Below, in pieces: positions 20,701-22,727 of a stretch of 22,727 nt of DNA. Both the position numbers and the translations under genes were made by a program. The DNA lies in the NCBI GenBank assembly GCA_005223375.1, contig RXOD01004412.1:1-22727 (forward strand). Direction: 5' to 3'. Source of the stretch: Amoebophrya sp. AT5.2 (taxonomy: Eukaryota > Sar > Dinophyceae > Syndiniales > Amoebophryaceae). How positions within the stretch are numbered: the stretch's first letter is position 1; every line of letters begins with the position of its first letter. The notes under the pieces were generated by a model. It saw only the letters and a list, made by a program, of their open reading frames with translations, was not told where the DNA came from and did no database searches.

Positions 20701-21499
20701 CGGGGGCCTGTTCGATCTTCATGGGAGGCAGCAGGACCCTGGTTTCCATCAATACGCGGCGGATTCTCCCGGAAGCGACCGCGTCGGACAAGAAGAACTT
20801 CCTGGTGATCATTTTCGGAAATCAAATTTTTTCCAAGATGAACCAGCCCTACTCAGTGGTCCTTCGAGACCTTCTGCAGAACAGGCGGTCTCTGGACAGC
20901 TGGAGAGGCTGCTGCAACCCAACCTGCTGTACCTACCGCCCAACAAAAAGCTGTTTTCGCTGGGAGACAACAACAACCAAAACAACCAAAACAAGCAATC
21001 GGTGTATAACCAGCTCGTGCAGCAGCTGCAGATCGTTTCCAAGAACTACGTCGCGGAACTGATCAAGAAGAACCTGATCCTGAAGCAGTGGCTCGCGAAC
21101 GTCGGCCACAAGATGCACCAGCACCAGCTGCAGGAGTGGGGTAAGCTCCGCGAGAAGGCGGACGAGGTGGAGAGAAATGCCGCGGAGTTGGAGGAGCTCA
21201 CGACGAAACTGCGGAAGCGGCAGGCGGAACTCAAGAAGGAACTCAGCAAAATCGTCTTCGGAGAATTCGGCAGCGTTGGGGCAGGGGATCGGGATCAAGC
21301 AAATGCGAGCCCGGGAGCTGCTGCCGCAGCTGGTGCTGTGTCTTTCACGTCGACAGGAGGGCTGGTCGCGATGGTAAACGCAGAGAAAGCAAAAATGATC
21401 TTGGACTATCAACTGCCGATCCGAAGCGCCGCGGGCGGCGTCAGTGCCACGGGCGGCATCGGAAGCGACCCGATGTTGTACCAACAGCAGTGGTACTAG
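17792..21499 (+). CDS. NUP88: Nup88/Nup82-like nucleoporin, three exons
   Basis: Exons 17792-18816, 18998-19741 and 20146-21499 (TAG), both joints in phase 2 with the codon AGG restored, give 1040 residues. The assignment rests on a scattered but collinear set of Nup88 features: a propeller-type segment LKVAWHPRSDAHLAILTAD, VVDFAFLG followed by WTATSVVFLQRSG, ILVVCGNPLPVIAFLER, the CP...SRYHLLWLQQI element, HYGLVFYSGR near LKLWSFS, and a C-terminal coiled coil (about 930-990, Leu/Lys/Glu-rich, AELEELTTKLRKRQAELKKE). Nup88 docks on the cytoplasmic face of the nuclear pore with Nup214/Nup62-type partners and helps mRNA export. Acidic and Gly/Ser-rich inserts make it longer than the human protein of about 740 residues. 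Intron 2 (404 bases) is open for 79 codons in the upstream frame, so retention is possible. The gene model is firm; the family call is moderate because similarity is weak. Confidence 0.6.
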
Positions 21500-21807
21500 A
21501 TGCCTTTGCCTACAGGTACAGATGAAAAAAAATCGAACATTGACCTTTCGTGCAAGGAATAGCTATCATTCGGATTGTATCAAAGTGCAAGCTACTTTGA
21601 TGTGTAGTTGGTGTTCTGGATCAAGATGGGTCGTGAAGTTGTAGTGGTTCTAATGATCTACCACTGCAATCCTATATATAAAGCCCGCTATCCCCCCCCG
21701 AACATAAAGAAGAGTATTGAAGGCATTAAAGCCGAGATGCAGGAAGGCATTGAAGCCGATGCAGGGGACTTTTAACGAGACGCGGAGTGAGAGATGCGCG
21801 GAGACGT
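21500..21807 (+). other. Spacer with TATA-like element and a short tandem repeat
   Basis: No gene is supported in these 308 bases. They contain TATATATAAA at 21673-21682 and a two-copy tandem repeat at 21719-21764 (GAAGGCATTAAAGCCGAGATGCAG, then GAAGGCATTGAAGCCGATGCAG as a shorter copy; each word described here is at most 24 bases with differences at one base and a two-base gap). Confidence 0.4.
21673..21682 (+). promoter_or_regulatory. TATA-box-like element
   Basis: TATATATAAA lies about 125 bases before the ATG of the small gene at 21808. It is the only strong TATA-like word seen near a gene start in the window. Core dinoflagellates generally lack TATA boxes, so its role is uncertain. Confidence 0.3.
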
Positions 21808-22328
21808 ATGGTCAACTTCTCCGGGACGCGCCGGGAGCAGGAGGTAGTGCGCAAAACGGAAGGGATTTTGAGAGTTTCTTGGCGTTTTCGCGTAAAAGCA
21901 AAACGGGCTCGAAGGAGTGAAGGCGAACTGCTTTCACGTACTAAACTGTAACTTTATGTAAATCAAAATCATCGAACATGACCATGTTGTAGCTGTTCTT
22001 TTATGCAGCACGTTCGCGGCGTGCTCTCCGATTGGATGCTGGCACCACGAATAAAACCAAGACCAAGAGCCACCGCATCGGACGACAACAAGAAAAATCA
22101 ACAGAAGAACGGATCGACGCCGACAGCGAGGACCATATAGAGAAAAAAATGAAGTCCTCGAGTGCTACAACGGCACAGGAACTGCTGTCGCGCGCTGCCG
22201 CACTGGAAAGCAAGGCGGAGTCTACACTGACCGAGAGCATCCAGCACACGATGATCGAAGAGCCTACACAATCGAGAATGTCGAAGGAGACCGCCGGCAG
22301 CAGCAAGAAAAAAAACGGTAGGGGGTGA
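21808..22328 (+). CDS. Small basic, charged protein of unknown function, two exons
   Basis: I do not recognise this protein. Exon 1 at 21808-21937 starts with ATG (MVNFSGTRREQEVV) and contains basic words such as VKAKRARRSE. A 71-base intron, 21938-22008, has GTACTA and TTATGCAG ends, the same donor type as other introns here, and leads in frame (phase 1) to exon 2, 22009-22328 (TGA). The 149-residue product is Lys/Arg/Glu/Ser-rich; a helix around KSSSATTAQELLSRAAALESKAEST could form a short coiled coil. Basic clusters suggest a nuclear or nucleic-acid-associated protein, by inference only. The end MSKETAGSSKKK recurs as an almost exact copy 359 bases downstream, so the true 3' end may be more complex, with a GT at 22318-22319 as a possible further donor. 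Each exon is short, so the model is moderate to low in confidence. Confidence 0.45.
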
Positions 22329-22437
22329 GATCAGGTAGTATCTCTGCGATCAGGTAGTTTGCGATCAGGTAGTTTCTCAGATCAGGTAGTTTTGGATCAG
22401 GTAGTTGACTACGATCAGGTAGCATCAAGATCAGGTA
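22329..22437 (+). repeat. Array of seven GATCAGGTA(G) units
   Basis: GATCAGGTAG begins at 22329, 22348, 22363, 22380, 22395 and 22413, and a seventh, GATCAGGTA, at 22429. Spacing varies from 15 to 19 bases and the spacers differ in sequence, so this is not a simple tandem satellite. A related GATCTGGTAAG follows at 22440. The array starts directly after the stop codon of the small gene. Confidence 0.9.
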
Positions 22438-22457
22438 TGATCTGGTAAGGGTCCTTA

Positions 22458-22527
22458 GAAGGGGGGATGGATAGAAGGAGGAAGGAGGGGGTGGGAGAGG
22501 GACGGGGGAAGGGTAGGAAGAGGGGTG
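22458..22527 (+). other. Purine tract with G-quadruplex potential
   Basis: A run of about 70 bases is almost pure G and A on the + strand. GGGGG (22487-22491), GGG (22493-22495), GGG (22499-22501), GGGGG (22504-22508) and GGG (22511-22513) are separated by one to three bases, meeting the usual four-run rule for a G-quadruplex. The remaining bases to 22636 show no gene. Confidence 0.7.
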
Positions 22528-22727
22528 GCGTTAGGTAGTAGGACGGCTTCGGTGCTCCGCCTTGCTCTGCGTGCGACGCGGAGTTACGACCGCGGTCGAC
22601 AGGGTGGGAATGGGATGTACCTGGTGCACCCCCTCGATGTCGAAGGAGACCTCCGGCAGCAGCAAGAAAATTAAGGTTATGTATGATAAGTGATAGAACA
22701 ATAACAGGTTAAGGGCTATCAGGACTA

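Larger units (their letters stand above)
22278..22670 (+). repeat. Direct repeat of a 34-base exon segment
   Basis: 22278-22311 and 22637-22670 are identical at 33 of 34 positions. The first encodes MSKETAGSSKK in the small gene; the second reads MSKETSGSSKKI if used in its own frame. The copies bracket the GATCAGGTAG array and the G-rich tract, so the repeat marks a local duplication or the flanks of an insertion. Confidence 0.85.

Noticed and set aside
20646..21062. Alternative frame within Nup88-like exon 3 (contains FLVIIFGNQIFSKMNQ)
   Set aside because: The frame-2 reading connects the upstream Nup88-like elements directly to the coiled coil without a frame change; the alternative would need two extra introns.
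22329..22437. CRISPR-like array
   Set aside because: Repeat units are only 9-10 bases with 5-9 base gaps, there are no cas genes, and the DNA is eukaryotic.
1..22727. Global reassignment of TGA to an amino acid
   Set aside because: The first gene, the monooxygenase and the small gene appear to end at TGA at natural C-termini, and other genes end at TAG or TAA.
1..22727. tRNA, rRNA or viral genes
   Set aside because: A reading of both strands found no tRNA-like cloverleaf with a T-loop consensus, no rRNA-like sequence and no viral replication or capsid motifs.

Overview
This is nuclear eukaryotic DNA. Seven protein genes can be supported, all on the + strand. Five carry spliceosomal-type introns, coding DNA is GC-rich, and the spacers (about 0.3-1.5 kb) are more AT-rich and simple-sequence-rich. 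I see no bacterial operon signals, tRNA or rRNA. One-way gene order, Ser/Gly-rich proteins and an intron whose ends form a long inverted repeat without usable GT-AG borders at the needed positions resemble dinoflagellate relatives, particularly the parasitic syndinean Amoebophrya, where 'introner' elements with terminal inverted repeats are known. That placement is an inference from gene architecture, not from a marker gene.

Layout, left to right. (1) 117-1755: last four visible exons of an unrecognised protein whose 5' end lies outside the window. (2) 2820-5766: an N-terminally acylated (MGC start) MAP3K-like protein kinase, split inside the catalytic domain by the introner-like intron and carrying DMG in place of DFG. 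(3) 6521-8302: an intronless flavin-dependent monooxygenase-like oxidoreductase; nine bases after its TGA stop lies a perfect 19-bp hairpin, and the frame stays open for 79 more codons. (4) 9092-11239: a secreted endonuclease/exonuclease/phosphatase-family protein interrupted by one in-frame TGA. (5) 12708-16466: a six-exon gene whose middle is the CDC73/parafibromin C-terminal domain of the Paf1 transcription complex, followed by an unusual tail of about 480 residues. (6) 17792-21499: a three-exon gene resembling nucleoporin Nup88. (7) 21808-22328: a small two-exon gene for a basic, charged protein, followed by an array of GATCAGGTAG repeats, a G-rich tract and a second copy of part of its last exon.

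The genes do not form an evident pathway. They are a mix of signalling, redox, nucleic-acid processing, transcription elongation and nuclear-pore functions, as expected of a co-oriented housekeeping neighbourhood. The exon joins I propose preserve reading frame. The ten GT-AG introns in genes 1, 5 and 6, and the one in gene 7, share an unusual donor, GTAC or GTAT/GTGC: a pyrimidine at +4 instead of the usual A. The two most novel leads are the introner-like kinase intron and the stop-plus-hairpin arrangement behind the monooxygenase.
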